A program made the position numbers and the translations under genes. Under the pieces are notes generated by a model. It was given only the letters and a program-made list of their open reading frames with translations. It did no database searches and was not told the DNA's origin. From Candidatus Gastranaerophilales bacterium (GTDB lineage Bacteria > Cyanobacteriota > Vampirovibrionia > Gastranaerophilales > Gastranaerophilaceae): a stretch of DNA of 64,000 nucleotides. The first letter of the stretch is position 1; each line of letters begins with the position of its first letter. The stretch lies in NCBI GenBank assembly GCA_900769355.1, contig CAAGGG010000050.1, forward strand, positions 19,807 to 83,806, written 5' to 3'. This document shows positions 1 to 7,253 of this stretch, piece by piece.

Positions 1-135
1 CAAATGGGAAATATTGCACCAAATAATGATGGAAAATCTCCTATGACATACAGTCAATTCCCTCAAAACTATGACAGTTCTAACAGCATGATGCTTATGC
101 AAGGCGGAATGCAAAATATGTTTATGGGTTATTAA
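1..135 (+). CDS. C-terminal fragment of a Met/Gln/Asn-rich hypothetical protein
   Basis: The frame is open from base 1 to a TAA at 133-135 and gives the last 44 residues of a protein that begins outside the window. The tail is rich in Met, Gln, Asn and Gly (MLMQGGMQNMFMGY at the end). It resembles in style the Met/Gly/Cys-rich tail of the protein at 9391-9837. I recognise no domain. About 115 bases of AT-rich sequence separate it from murA. Confidence 0.6.
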   Translation, partial: QMGNIAPNNDGKSPMTYSQFPQNYDSSNSMMLMQGGMQNMFMGY

Positions 136-249
136 TAGAAAGTTTTTACAAAAATTTTCTTTACATTATTTAACTTATTTACACAAAGCCAAATCAATTG
201 TATTATTATAATAAGTGAAGTAAAAATATATTTTTAAAAGGTAAGAGAA

Positions 250-1572
250 TTGACTGAAAAGTATTATATAAAAGGTGGTACCCCACTAAAAGGTGAAGTT
301 TCAATCGGCGGTGCAAAAAACTCAGTTTTAAAATTGATGGCAGCAGCACTTTTAGCGAAAGGTGAAACAAAGATTTATAACGTTCCTGATTTAACAGACG
401 TTGAAATTATGTTGAGTGTAATTGCGCAATTGGGTGCAATTACTCATTACGACAAAAAAGAAAAATCCGTAACAATTGATGCGACAAACTTGACAAGTAT
501 TACAGCAAAATACGAACTTGTTAGCAAAATGAGAGCATCATTTATCGTTCTTGGTGCACTTGTTTCTCGTTGTAGAGAAGCAATCGTTGCAATGCCGGGA
601 GGTTGTGCAATCGGAGAACGCCGAGTTGACTTCCACATCAGAGGTTTGGAAGCATTAGGTGCTAAAATCAAAATCGAAAACGGTTATGTTCACGCAAAAG
701 TTCCAAAACTTGTAGGAACAGATATTTACCTTGATATCCCGTCAGTTGGTGCAACAGAAAACCTTATGCTTGCATCAATTTTGGCAGAAGGTTCTACAAG
801 AATTCAAAACGCTGCACAAGAGCCTGAAATCGTTGATTTGGCTAACTTCTTGAACACAATGGGAGCAGATGTCAACGGTGCCGGCACATCAGAAATCGTT
901 ATCAACGGTGTAAAACAAGACGATTTGCACCCGATTGAATACACAACAATTCCTGATAGAATTGAAGCCGGAACATTTATGTCTGCAATTATTGCGACAA
1001 AAGGTAAAGCGATTATCAAAAACGTTTTCCCTGCACATTTGACATTCTTTACAGACAAATTGTTGAAAATGGGTGCTAATATCAAACTTATTGAGCCAAA
1101 TGTTTTGGAAGTTTCTTGCAAAAACAGATTGAACTCAATCAACTTTATTACCCAACCATACCCAGGATTTCCGACAGACTTACAGTCAATGGCTATGACA
1201 CTTTTGACAACCGCAAATGGCGTTGGAATTATTACTGAAAGTTTGTACGAAAACAGATTTATGCAAGTTCCTGAGCTTCGCAGAATGGGTGCTGATATTC
1301 ACCAAGACAGAAATCACGCAATTATTAAGGGTGTGAAAAAACTGACAGGCGCAACTCTTGCCGCAAGCGACTTGAGAGCCGGTGCATCTTTGGTTGTAGC
1401 AGCATTGATGGCAGACGGAAATTCTACTATCGAAAACCTACATCATATAGATAGAGGATACGAAAATTTCGAAAATAAGCTAAGATTGTTGGGAGGCAAG
1501 ATAGAAAGAAAAGATGACGCTGTGATAACACCGGCATCTGTCGAGCCGAAAATAACGGAGGGCTTATTATAA
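250..1572 (+). CDS. murA: UDP-N-acetylglucosamine 1-carboxyvinyltransferase
   Basis: MurA transfers enolpyruvate from PEP to UDP-GlcNAc, the first committed step of peptidoglycan synthesis in the cytoplasm. The 440-residue length is normal. The N-terminal GGAKNS motif (Lys23, Asn24) and the PGGCAIG loop with the catalytic Cys119 (the fosfomycin target) are present. The start is TTG, preceded by a purine-rich stretch (AAAAGGTAAGAG), and it fits family length. The stop overlaps the ATG of the next gene by one base (TAATG), so the two are probably translationally coupled. Family identity is certain from motifs. Confidence 0.97.
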   Translation: MTEKYYIKGGTPLKGEVSIGGAKNSVLKLMAAALLAKGETKIYNVPDLTDVEIMLSVIAQLGAITHYDKKEKSVTIDATNLTSITAKYELVSKMRASFIVLGALVSRCREAIVAMPGGCAIGERRVDFHIRGLEALGAKIKIENGYVHAKVPKLVGTDIYLDIPSVGATENLMLASILAEGSTRIQNAAQEPEIVDLANFLNTMGADVNGAGTSEIVINGVKQDDLHPIEYTTIPDRIEAGTFMSAIIATKGKAIIKNVFPAHLTFFTDKLLKMGANIKLIEPNVLEVSCKNRLNSINFITQPYPGFPTDLQSMAMTLLTTANGVGIITESLYENRFMQVPELRRMGADIHQDRNHAIIKGVKKLTGATLAASDLRAGASLVVAALMADGNSTIENLHHIDRGYENFENKLRLLGGKIERKDDAVITPASVEPKITEGLL

Positions 1573-1919
1573 TGTCACCTGCATACAAACGTTGGTATGA
1601 TCACGATCCATTGTTACTTGAAGTTATTGAGCTTTTAAAAAATTATCAAACAGAATTAAGAGCTCAAGCAGAGATTTTTTTACAAAAAATTGAAGAGAAA
1701 GTTTCTAAGGAAACAATTGATAAATTTTATGCAATGGTCAAACCCGTTAATGCAAACAATCGTTGGTATGACAAGGATCCGGTAATTTCAAAGACTGTCG
1801 AGATTTTGAGAATTGTTCCGCCTGAAGCCCAAAAAATTTGTGCACAGAATTTTATCAGAACTCTTAAAGAAATGGGTATTGAATACGTTAGCCCGAACGG
1901 CACTGAATCTGGAAAATAA
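1572..1919 (+). CDS. Small protein with duplicated RWYDxDP motif
   Basis: A 115-residue soluble protein whose ATG overlaps the murA stop by one base (TAATG), which indicates a shared transcript and coupled translation. It has two copies of a motif, RWYDHDP at residues 7-13 and RWYDKDP at 64-70. Each is followed by about 40 mostly helical residues, so it looks like an internal duplication. I recall no function for this motif. Its position suggests a link to cell-wall synthesis or simple co-transcription; both are inference. There is no signal peptide or membrane segment. Confidence 0.8.
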   Translation: MSPAYKRWYDHDPLLLEVIELLKNYQTELRAQAEIFLQKIEEKVSKETIDKFYAMVKPVNANNRWYDKDPVISKTVEILRIVPPEAQKICAQNFIRTLKEMGIEYVSPNGTESGK

Positions 1920-2026
1920 TTAAGTAACCAAGATAAAAGGAGCAACAAGTACGTTATAACTAGACTTCAAATCGGAGTCCGGAGTGGCGCAGTTGTGGTT
2001 TAATTATTTTTAAATAATAACAGGGG

Positions 2027-2054
2027 TTGAAATTTCTAGAAAATAAGTTATAAT
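2027..2054 (+). promoter_or_regulatory. Promoter of the antisense RNA, toxin-antitoxin candidate 1
   Basis: TTGAAA at 2027-2032 and a perfect TATAAT at 2049-2054 are separated by 16 bases. This predicts a start near 2061. Transcription would run toward the 3' end of the small toxin ORF on the other strand. Confidence 0.65.
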
Positions 2055-2060
2055 AAAAAT

Positions 2061-2145
2061 ATAGGGGCGGTAGCGCTAACTACCGTAACCTGTAAATGGC
2101 TAAAGTACCGCTTAACGATTACGTTGGGCGGTATTTATTATGTAA
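2061..2145 (+). ncRNA. Candidate antisense antitoxin RNA of a type I toxin-antitoxin locus
   Basis: A transcript from the promoter at 2027-2054 would begin with a small hairpin (GGTAG / CTACC, about 2069-2084). It would then expose a single-stranded stretch carrying TGGCTAAAGTA (2097-2107) and end in a hairpin closed by TACCGC / GCGGTA (about 2106-2132) followed by a T-rich tail. The terminator lies on top of the C-terminal codons of the 25-residue ORF on the opposite strand. The 11-base element recurs as a direct repeat at 2225-2235, inside the predicted toxin leader, so the antisense RNA can pair with the toxin mRNA at both ends. This is the layout of par/Fst loci. Boundaries are predicted. 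Confidence 0.6.
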
Positions 2146-2189
2146 ATAATCAAAAATAAAATCATTAGACTTAAATTGATATCTTCCAT
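2112..2189 (-). CDS. Candidate 25-residue hydrophobic type I toxin (Fst/holin-like)
   Basis: The ORF encodes a single predicted membrane helix of about 15 residues after an acidic N terminus (MEDINLSLMI...) and a basic tail ending TAQRNR. The run LSLMI recalls the small holin-like toxins of Firmicutes. It has one of the strongest ribosome-binding sites in the window, AAAGGAGGG with 7 bases to the ATG. The codons for the tail form the terminator hairpin of the convergent antisense RNA. The toxin promoter on the minus strand is weaker (best guess TTAAGG-17-TTTAAT near 2260-2290). Toxicity is inferred from layout only; a small membrane peptide with another role is possible. Confidence 0.6.
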   Translation of the reverse strand: MEDINLSLMILFLIIYIINTAQRNR

Positions 2190-2306
2190 AACTTAACCCT
2201 CCTTTCTTTAAAACTATCAGCCATTGGCTAAAGTATTTTGTTGTGCTGACGTTTTATTAAAAGAATACAGGCTTAGCCCCTTAATATTTTTGTTTCAACG
2301 AACAAG

Positions 2307-3599
2307 TTATCCCAAAACTCTTGAATAAATCTTGTCTACATTTTTCAGAAAATCGTCTTTGCTGAATATTGCATCAATTTCCATTGGAGTTAAAAGTTTT
2401 TCAACATCTTTGTCATTCAAAAGATTTATCCTGAAATCGCCGTCATTTTCAAACGCGTCAAGTGCGTTACGTTGAACCAATCTATAAGCATCTTCACGAG
2501 TTAACCCTTTTTCAATCAATTTCAATAAAACTCTTTGAGAATAAACAATTCCGCCAAATTTGTTTGTATTTTTAAGCATATTTTTTTCATGAACAACAAG
2601 ATTTTTTACAATTCCATTAAACCTGTTCAACATAAAATCAACCAGCGTCAAGCTATCCGGAAAAATAATTCTTTCGGCAGAACTGTGCGAAATATCTCTT
2701 TCATGCCAGAGCGGAATATTCTCCAGTGCAACAATTGAGTTTGCACGAACAACTCGAGCAAGTCCACACAAATTTTCGGACAAAACAGGGTTTTTCTTGT
2801 GCGGCATCGCAGAAGAGCCTTTTTGTTTTTTACCAAAACCTTCTTCAACTTCCAAAACCTCAGTTCTTTGCAAATGCCTGATTTCCGTCGCAAATTGTTC
2901 AATAACACTTGCAATCAAAGCTAATGACTGAATAAAGTACGCGTGATAATCCCTTGCAATAATTTGAGTTGATATTCTTGCAGGAACAAGCCCCAATTTT
3001 TTACAAGTAATAGCTTCCACTTCCGGCGGAATATTACTATAAGTTCCAACAGGCCCTGAAATTTGTCCAACTTTGATTTCATCAAGCGCGTGAATAAAGT
3101 TTGCCCTTTGACGTTCCAAAATATCAATCCAACTGCAAACTTTTACACCAAACGTCATAATTTCTGCGTGAACACCGTGAGAACGCCCAATACAAACAGT
3201 TTCTCGATGTTCATTCGCCAAATCTTTCATTGATTGAATAGTTTCGTCCAAATCTTTGAGAATAATTTTTCCACTATCTTGAATTTGAAGAGCAAAAGCT
3301 GTGTCGATCACATCAGAACTTGTCATTCCAACGTGCATATATTTTGCTAAATCGCCCAAACTTTCGTTTACACAAGTCAAAAATGCAATCACATCGTGCT
3401 TAACTTCCGCCTCGATTTCATCAATTCGTTCAACATTGAAAGTCGCTTTTTTCTTTAATTCTTCAATATCTTCTTTCGGGAAAGTTCCTAAATCCGCATA
3501 AGCCTCAGCAACGGCAATTTCTACATCTAAATAGTACTGGAACTTCGAATTTAAGTCCCAGATTTTTTTCATTTCTTCACGTGAATATCTATCAATCAT
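2307..3599 (-). CDS. purB: Adenylosuccinate lyase
   Basis: PurB cleaves adenylosuccinate to AMP and SAICAR to AICAR in purine synthesis. The 430 residues include the fumarase/aspartase superfamily signature GSSAMPHKKNP near residue 260 and the conserved HVGMTSSDV stretch near residue 89. There is no ribosome-binding site before the ATG. Instead an extended -10 box (TGC-TACAAT) ends exactly 6 bases upstream, so the mRNA is probably leaderless. The gene stands alone on the minus strand. Family assignment is secure. Confidence 0.96.
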   Translation of the reverse strand: MIDRYSREEMKKIWDLNSKFQYYLDVEIAVAEAYADLGTFPKEDIEELKKKATFNVERIDEIEAEVKHDVIAFLTCVNESLGDLAKYMHVGMTSSDVIDTAFALQIQDSGKIILKDLDETIQSMKDLANEHRETVCIGRSHGVHAEIMTFGVKVCSWIDILERQRANFIHALDEIKVGQISGPVGTYSNIPPEVEAITCKKLGLVPARISTQIIARDYHAYFIQSLALIASVIEQFATEIRHLQRTEVLEVEEGFGKKQKGSSAMPHKKNPVLSENLCGLARVVRANSIVALENIPLWHERDISHSSAERIIFPDSLTLVDFMLNRFNGIVKNLVVHEKNMLKNTNKFGGIVYSQRVLLKLIEKGLTREDAYRLVQRNALDAFENDGDFRINLLNDKDVEKLLTPMEIDAIFSKDDFLKNVDKIYSRVLG

Positions 3600-3605
3600 A
3601 ACTTA

Positions 3606-3611
3606 ATTGTA
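3606..3611 (-). promoter_or_regulatory. Leaderless -10 box of purB
   Basis: Reads TGC-TACAAT on the minus strand with 6 bases to the ATG at 3599; transcription should start at or within a base of the start codon. Confidence 0.7.
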
Positions 3612-3639
3612 GCATGAACATGTTATTTGAATAACTTGG

Positions 3640-3795
3640 GGAGCAAGATGTATAAAGCAGCTCGGATTAAAAAGGCAATAGAACGATAAGGCGATAAGAC
3701 GATAAGTTCGTTCCATAGGGCTACGTGCGTAAGAGCTTCCAACCAAAATATGAGGTATGAACCAGAATTGTTACAGGGGGCTACGTGCGTAGCAC
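3640..3795. repeat. Octamer array and GGCTACGTGCGTA repeats
   Basis: Contains in-register octamers ACGATAAG GCGATAAG ACGATAAG followed by TTCG. Two copies of GGGCTACGTGCGTA-type sequence follow, near 3718 and 3779; the second contains the palindrome GCTACG-TG-CGTAGC. The second copy supplies the last codons and stop of the zincin gene, so the element reaches into coding sequence. Confidence 0.6.
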
Positions 3796-4575
3796 ATGCC
3801 CTAATTCCATATAATGCCCACTTTTCAACAAATCAAAAAACTGTCTTGAAACATTCGGTGCGATTGCTTCAACCCATTCTCTGTCAAGATAAATTCCTTC
3901 GATAAATCTTGCAAAAAGCTCGCAAGGTCTTTCATAATATTTTTTGTACTTGTTAATTCGCGCAGAAATTCTAGCCTGTTTTTTTTGATAAGAATGAAGT
4001 CTTATATATGCCACAAATGCAAGTGGCATGTCAGTAAAATCTCTTTCAATATTGTCAATTGAATAAAGTTTCGTTGTCTTTTTGAAAAACCCGCCTTCTA
4101 TAAGCTTAACCCTATCATATTTCAACAAATAGCGAGCATTTGAACGCTTTATATATCTGTCAAACTCCTTGAATTTTTTTGAACGCATAAATTTTGGATA
4201 ATATTTTTTTACCTCAGCTTCGTATTCTTTAATTTTCTGCTTAACTCTGTCTTTGTGCTCCAAAAGTCTTATGCAGAGCGAATTGTTGTCAACAAAATTA
4301 GTAACTTTTATCAATTCTTCCTTATATAATGGATTATTCGATTGAAAAAGAACTTCCAAACTTCCGCCTGTTTTGTTCATATCAGGTTCTAGTTTTGAGT
4401 GAATATAATGGGCAAATTCATGCAAAAGCGTCGGAACAACTCTATTTTCAGAAATATTTTTTGAGATATCAATCCTGTTTTTCAGAAAAAAACCTTGATG
4501 CCCGCGAGCTTTTGTCGTTGTGTGAACAGTCAGACCAAGAGATTTAAAATATTTTATTAATTCGTTTGCGTCCAT
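3781..4575 (-). CDS. Zincin-like protein with HEXXH motif
   Basis: A 264-residue protein carrying HEFAH at residues 52-56, the HEXXH zinc-binding signature of metallopeptidases, in a helix like that of ImmA/IrrE-type peptidases. A long basic helical middle follows, and a second conserved-looking block near the C terminus (CELFARFIEG) could supply a further ligand. Substrate unknown. I chose the internal ATG at 4575: a TATAAT box sits exactly 6 bases upstream and no ribosome-binding site supports the longer ORF. The last codons and the stop lie within a GCTACGTGCGTAGC palindrome, so the C terminus may have been set by repeat insertion. Not next to a HTH partner in the usual ImmA arrangement. 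Confidence 0.75.
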   Translation of the reverse strand: MDANELIKYFKSLGLTVHTTTKARGHQGFFLKNRIDISKNISENRVVPTLLHEFAHYIHSKLEPDMNKTGGSLEVLFQSNNPLYKEELIKVTNFVDNNSLCIRLLEHKDRVKQKIKEYEAEVKKYYPKFMRSKKFKEFDRYIKRSNARYLLKYDRVKLIEGGFFKKTTKLYSIDNIERDFTDMPLAFVAYIRLHSYQKKQARISARINKYKKYYERPCELFARFIEGIYLDREWVEAIAPNVSRQFFDLLKSGHYMELGHVLRT

Positions 4576-4581
4576 AAAAAA

Positions 4582-4587
4582 ATTATA
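4582..4587 (-). promoter_or_regulatory. Leaderless -10 box of the zincin gene
   Basis: Perfect TATAAT on the minus strand, separated by six bases from the ATG at 4575. Confidence 0.65.
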
Positions 4588-4631
4588 CATTAAAAAAGTT
4601 TTCAAAACAGCGACAAAACAAGTCCAACCAC

Positions 4632-4660
4632 TTGAAAAAGCTTTGAACGCATGATATTAT
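4632..4660 (+). promoter_or_regulatory. Sigma-70 type promoter of the ribbon-helix-helix gene
   Basis: TTGAAA at 4632-4637, 17-base spacer, TATTAT at 4655-4660. The predicted start near 4667 leaves a 26-base leader with GGAG before the ATG at 4693. Confidence 0.65.
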
Positions 4661-4692
4661 ACTATTGTGTTATTAGTAAACGGAGTGTGAAT

Positions 4693-4881
4693 ATGGCAAA
4701 AATTTTAGTAACAATGCCTGATGAATTTCTGCATAGAATAGATGGGGTTGCAAACAGCGAACAGAGAAGTAGAAGTGAACTTATCAGAGAGGCTCTTCGC
4801 TCATATATGAAACGCTCAACCGTAAAAAATCCTCAAAAAGCTGCCGAAGAAGCAAAAGTTTTAGAAAGTTTGCTAGGGTAG
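4693..4881 (+). CDS. CopG/Arc-type ribbon-helix-helix DNA-binding protein
   Basis: A 62-residue protein. Its first strand (KILVTMP), followed by helices with RSRSELIREALRSYM, fits the ribbon-helix-helix fold of CopG/NikR-like regulators and antitoxins. Such proteins dimerise and bind operator DNA through the N-terminal strand. The ATG at 4693 has GGAG 7 bases upstream; the longer ORF would begin inside the promoter. No toxin gene follows: the next gene is an unrelated 185-residue protein. I therefore read it as a stand-alone regulator rather than an antitoxin, at moderate confidence. Confidence 0.85.
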   Translation: MAKILVTMPDEFLHRIDGVANSEQRSRSELIREALRSYMKRSTVKNPQKAAEEAKVLESLLG

Positions 4882-4914
4882 CAAAAAAATTTTTTTACGG
4901 GTTTTAGAATTTCT

Positions 4915-5472
4915 ATGGACAAAATTAATAATATAAGTTTCACAGGAATTCGTAATATTGGCGTAGCTCAGTTTCAAAGAAGTGCAAACAGTGTATCTTT
5001 GGCTTTATCAGCTACCTTAAAAAATGACCACTTTGGTAAAGATTTAACAGAATTTAATTCTGTTTTGAAAAAGGCTTTTGGCGACAAAGCTACAAAAATT
5101 AGCCCAAGACATAATGATTTGTTGAATATGGAATTTGTATCAAGCCTTGACTCTGACAATGGAAAGGTTTTTGTAAACGGAGCACATGTCGAGGTAAATG
5201 ACCAGAATTTGCCTATGTTTACTTACCTTGCCAAAATGACTCGAAAAATTGCAGGACTTCGAGATGATCAAATGCCTGTTGATACTGCATACAAAACATT
5301 TTATGCCAATGGAACATTAATTCATGGGGCAATACTTTATCCTGAAGAAACTTCTTGTAAAAAAATGGAAGAATACATGAGTCCGTTTTTCAAACCGGAT
5401 TTTGTTAGAAAAGTCGCGAAAACGGGTAATGAGTTTATCCAACTTTTAATGAATAAGTTTTTAGATATATAA
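4915..5472 (+). CDS. Lineage-type hypothetical protein with N-terminal ISFTG motif
   Basis: A 185-residue protein beginning MDKINNISFTGIRNIG. A similar N-terminal motif (ISFGG) occurs in the protein at 44201-45673. The rest is a soluble alpha/beta-looking sequence with no family I know and no membrane segment. It lies 33 bases after the ribbon-helix-helix gene, in the same direction and with no clear terminator between, so it may be regulated by it. Only a weak ribosome-binding site is visible. Confidence 0.75.
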   Translation: MDKINNISFTGIRNIGVAQFQRSANSVSLALSATLKNDHFGKDLTEFNSVLKKAFGDKATKISPRHNDLLNMEFVSSLDSDNGKVFVNGAHVEVNDQNLPMFTYLAKMTRKIAGLRDDQMPVDTAYKTFYANGTLIHGAILYPEETSCKKMEEYMSPFFKPDFVRKVAKTGNEFIQLLMNKFLDI

Positions 5473-5590
5473 TTACTATTCAGACGCCAAGAGGCAAAGA
5501 AACGTAGACGTAAAGTCTGTATCAAAAGCAGCTAGGTGTTTAGAAGTGAATAAATAAAATAGGGCGGGGCAGATACCCCGCCACCAAAAA
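5473..5590. repeat. Octamer-type repeats and GGCGGGG hairpin
   Basis: Octamer-like units and an AGCAGCTAGG piece are followed by a perfect hairpin, GGCGGGG / CCCCGCC (5563-5582), between two convergent genes. The same hairpin recurs at 60726-60745. It may work as a terminator for the minus-strand tail-fibre genes. Confidence 0.55.
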
Positions 5591-6013
5591 TTAACAAATA
5601 ATCGGATCTGAAATTTTTTCAAGCTCTTTTCTAAGTGTTGCAATTTTCTTATTGTAATACTCCAACCAAGTTACGTCCGGCTCCATCATTGACGGTTCCG
5701 CCAGTGCCCTAATCCGTTTTAAATCCAACTCATCTAGCTCTTGAATAATTTCTTTTTTTCTGATTTCGTGTTGAATATTTAATTGTTTAATCTCAGCTTC
5801 CATATCGGATAGCTTTTGCCACTCCCCCTTTCCATAACTATACTTGTGTTCATCTACTGCTATTACATTATTTTCAAATAAGATTATACGTTTGCCATTA
5901 TTTTGTTCTTTCAAAAGCTCCACCCAATATTCATCAGTAATTTCAATAGCACCTTCAAAAGGTTCTTCGTAAAAACCATAATCTTTTTTATTTTTTGTTC
6001 CATAATATTTCAT
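5591..6013 (-). CDS. Probable phage tail-fibre assembly (chaperone-like) protein
   Basis: A 140-residue protein starting MKYYGTKNKKDYGFYEEP. It has an N-terminal domain and a charged coiled-coil middle, and its C-terminal half (PDVTWLEYYNKKIATLR) resembles caudovirus tail-fibre assembly proteins. The ATG at 6013 follows AAAGGGA by 6 bases. It lies 20 bases downstream of a tail-fibre gene, the usual pairing. Role inferred from position plus this resemblance. No other phage gene is nearby, so the pair is either a remnant or a domesticated module. Confidence 0.6.
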   Translation of the reverse strand: MKYYGTKNKKDYGFYEEPFEGAIEITDEYWVELLKEQNNGKRIILFENNVIAVDEHKYSYGKGEWQKLSDMEAEIKQLNIQHEIRKKEIIQELDELDLKRIRALAEPSMMEPDVTWLEYYNKKIATLRKELEKISDPIIC

Positions 6014-6033
6014 TGTTATTCCCTTTCTAAATA

Positions 6034-6711
6034 TTAATATCCGACAGCAATCCAGCACATTGAATTAAATACACCCATACTACCAACACTAAAGCCGGCT
6101 AGGTTTTGATAATTAAACCCTGTATCACTTCTAGCTTTATCTGCAGCCCAACCTTGCTTTGAAAACGTTACAACTGCTAACCCACTAAAAGCAATAGGGT
6201 ATGTTATATTAGCCGCAGCTACATTGCCCCACTGAATTTTTATACCATTCGGAAGGCTTGCATACCCGGGATTTCCATAACTATATTCCCCCATTATATT
6301 GCTCCAAGGCCCCCAAGATGTTCCATAAAGATTTCTATAAAAAATAATACTGTTATAGCCATCACAAAACCAAATTTGTTTTATTACAGAATTTTTATCT
6401 CCTGTAACAATGAGCATTCCGGCGTTTCCTGTCGGAATATTGGCAGGTGTTACTAATGATGTAAAAACATATACACCTTTAGTTTGGTAGTCATTTAGAT
6501 TTGTACCGGCAACTGTTACCGTATGTTCGTTTATTAATTCTGTTTTGTCGGCTTTTTGAGATAAAGTCGAATTAATCTCTTTTACATCGTTTGTTTGCGA
6601 TAACTTATTTTCATCAATTTTATCAGCCAGTGCAACAAAATTAGCGTTGACCTCATCAGCACGAGCCTTTGTCCCCGGAGAAAAAGAGTATGGTATCATC
6701 GAATTAGTCAT
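6034..6711 (-). CDS. Phage tail-fibre-like protein
   Basis: A 225-residue protein. An N-terminal segment (SPGTKARADEVNANF) typical of fibre bases is followed by a short helical linker and a pyocin-knob-like region (YQTKGVYVFTS...WFCDGYNSIIFYR...WGPW). The C-terminal domain ends GVFNSMCWIAVGY, as in gp53-like fibre tips that fold as trimers and bind the host surface. The ATG at 6711 has AAGGAAGGA upstream; the longer ORF start has no such site. With the assembly gene it forms a two-gene minus-strand unit divergent from acpS. No capsid, terminase or integrase gene is in the window. Confidence 0.75.
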   Translation of the reverse strand: MTNSMIPYSFSPGTKARADEVNANFVALADKIDENKLSQTNDVKEINSTLSQKADKTELINEHTVTVAGTNLNDYQTKGVYVFTSLVTPANIPTGNAGMLIVTGDKNSVIKQIWFCDGYNSIIFYRNLYGTSWGPWSNIMGEYSYGNPGYASLPNGIKIQWGNVAAANITYPIAFSGLAVVTFSKQGWAADKARSDTGFNYQNLAGFSVGSMGVFNSMCWIAVGY

Positions 6712-6809
6712 TTTATTCCTTCCTTTTTGACTAATTTGATGAATATGTGATTTAAAAGCGTTTGATGACCAATTATACCATTTGTTTGCAAAATCTGTCA
6801 ATCTTGTGT

Positions 6810-6815
6810 TAAAAT
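6810..6815 (+). promoter_or_regulatory. Leaderless -10 box of acpS
   Basis: TGT-TAAAAT, an extended -10 box, ends 6 bases before the ATG at 6822; TTGCAA lies 18 bases upstream. Confidence 0.65.
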
Positions 6816-6821
6816 CATCTT

Positions 6822-7175
6822 ATGGCAATCGGTGTTGATATAGAGGATATTGAAAGATTTAAAGGGAAATCAGACGCTTTTCTCGATCGCGTTTTCACGC
6901 CTTTGGAACTTGAATACTGTAACAAATTTAATCACCCCGAAAGCCATTTGGCAGCTCGTTTTTGCGCAAAAGAAGCTGTTGTAAAAGCTTTGACTGCACT
7001 TAATATTTTGAAAATTTCTTATAATGAAATCGAAGTTTTCCATAACGAAAATAAGTGTCCACAAATCCGTATTTTAAAAAAGCTTGAAAAAGAAATCTTT
7101 TTTCAAATTAGTCTTTCACACGATCATACGAAAGCTATCGCATTTGTTACTGCAGAAATTGCCCCAACAAAATAG
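6822..7175 (+). CDS. acpS: Holo-[acyl-carrier-protein] synthase
   Basis: AcpS moves 4'-phosphopantetheine from CoA to a serine of acyl carrier protein, which activates fatty-acid synthesis. The 117-residue protein has the Mg-binding Asp6 in GVDIEDIERF and the signature FCAKEAVVKAL with Glu51, both typical. The gene has no ribosome-binding site and appears leaderless. It lies 78 bases before the phosphohexomutase start in the same direction, so they may form one transcript. Confidence 0.95.
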   Translation: MAIGVDIEDIERFKGKSDAFLDRVFTPLELEYCNKFNHPESHLAARFCAKEAVVKALTALNILKISYNEIEVFHNENKCPQIRILKKLEKEIFFQISLSHDHTKAIAFVTAEIAPTK

Positions 7176-7253
7176 ATAAAGTAACATTCCATATTGCACG
7201 AACTCTTTATTTCTTATATGATAAGAGGCGAAGAGATAATATTGAGGCAAAAA

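Noticed and set aside
1941..2020. Possible tRNA or riboswitch downstream of the RWYDxDP gene
   Set aside because: The GGAGTCCGGAGTGGCG stretch is a copy of the dispersed CTCCGGA repeat; no cloverleaf or T-loop sequence was found.
4693..5472. Type II toxin-antitoxin pair (ribbon-helix-helix plus next gene)
   Set aside because: The 185-residue follower does not resemble any toxin (RelE, PIN, MazF, HipA) and carries the lineage ISFTG motif.
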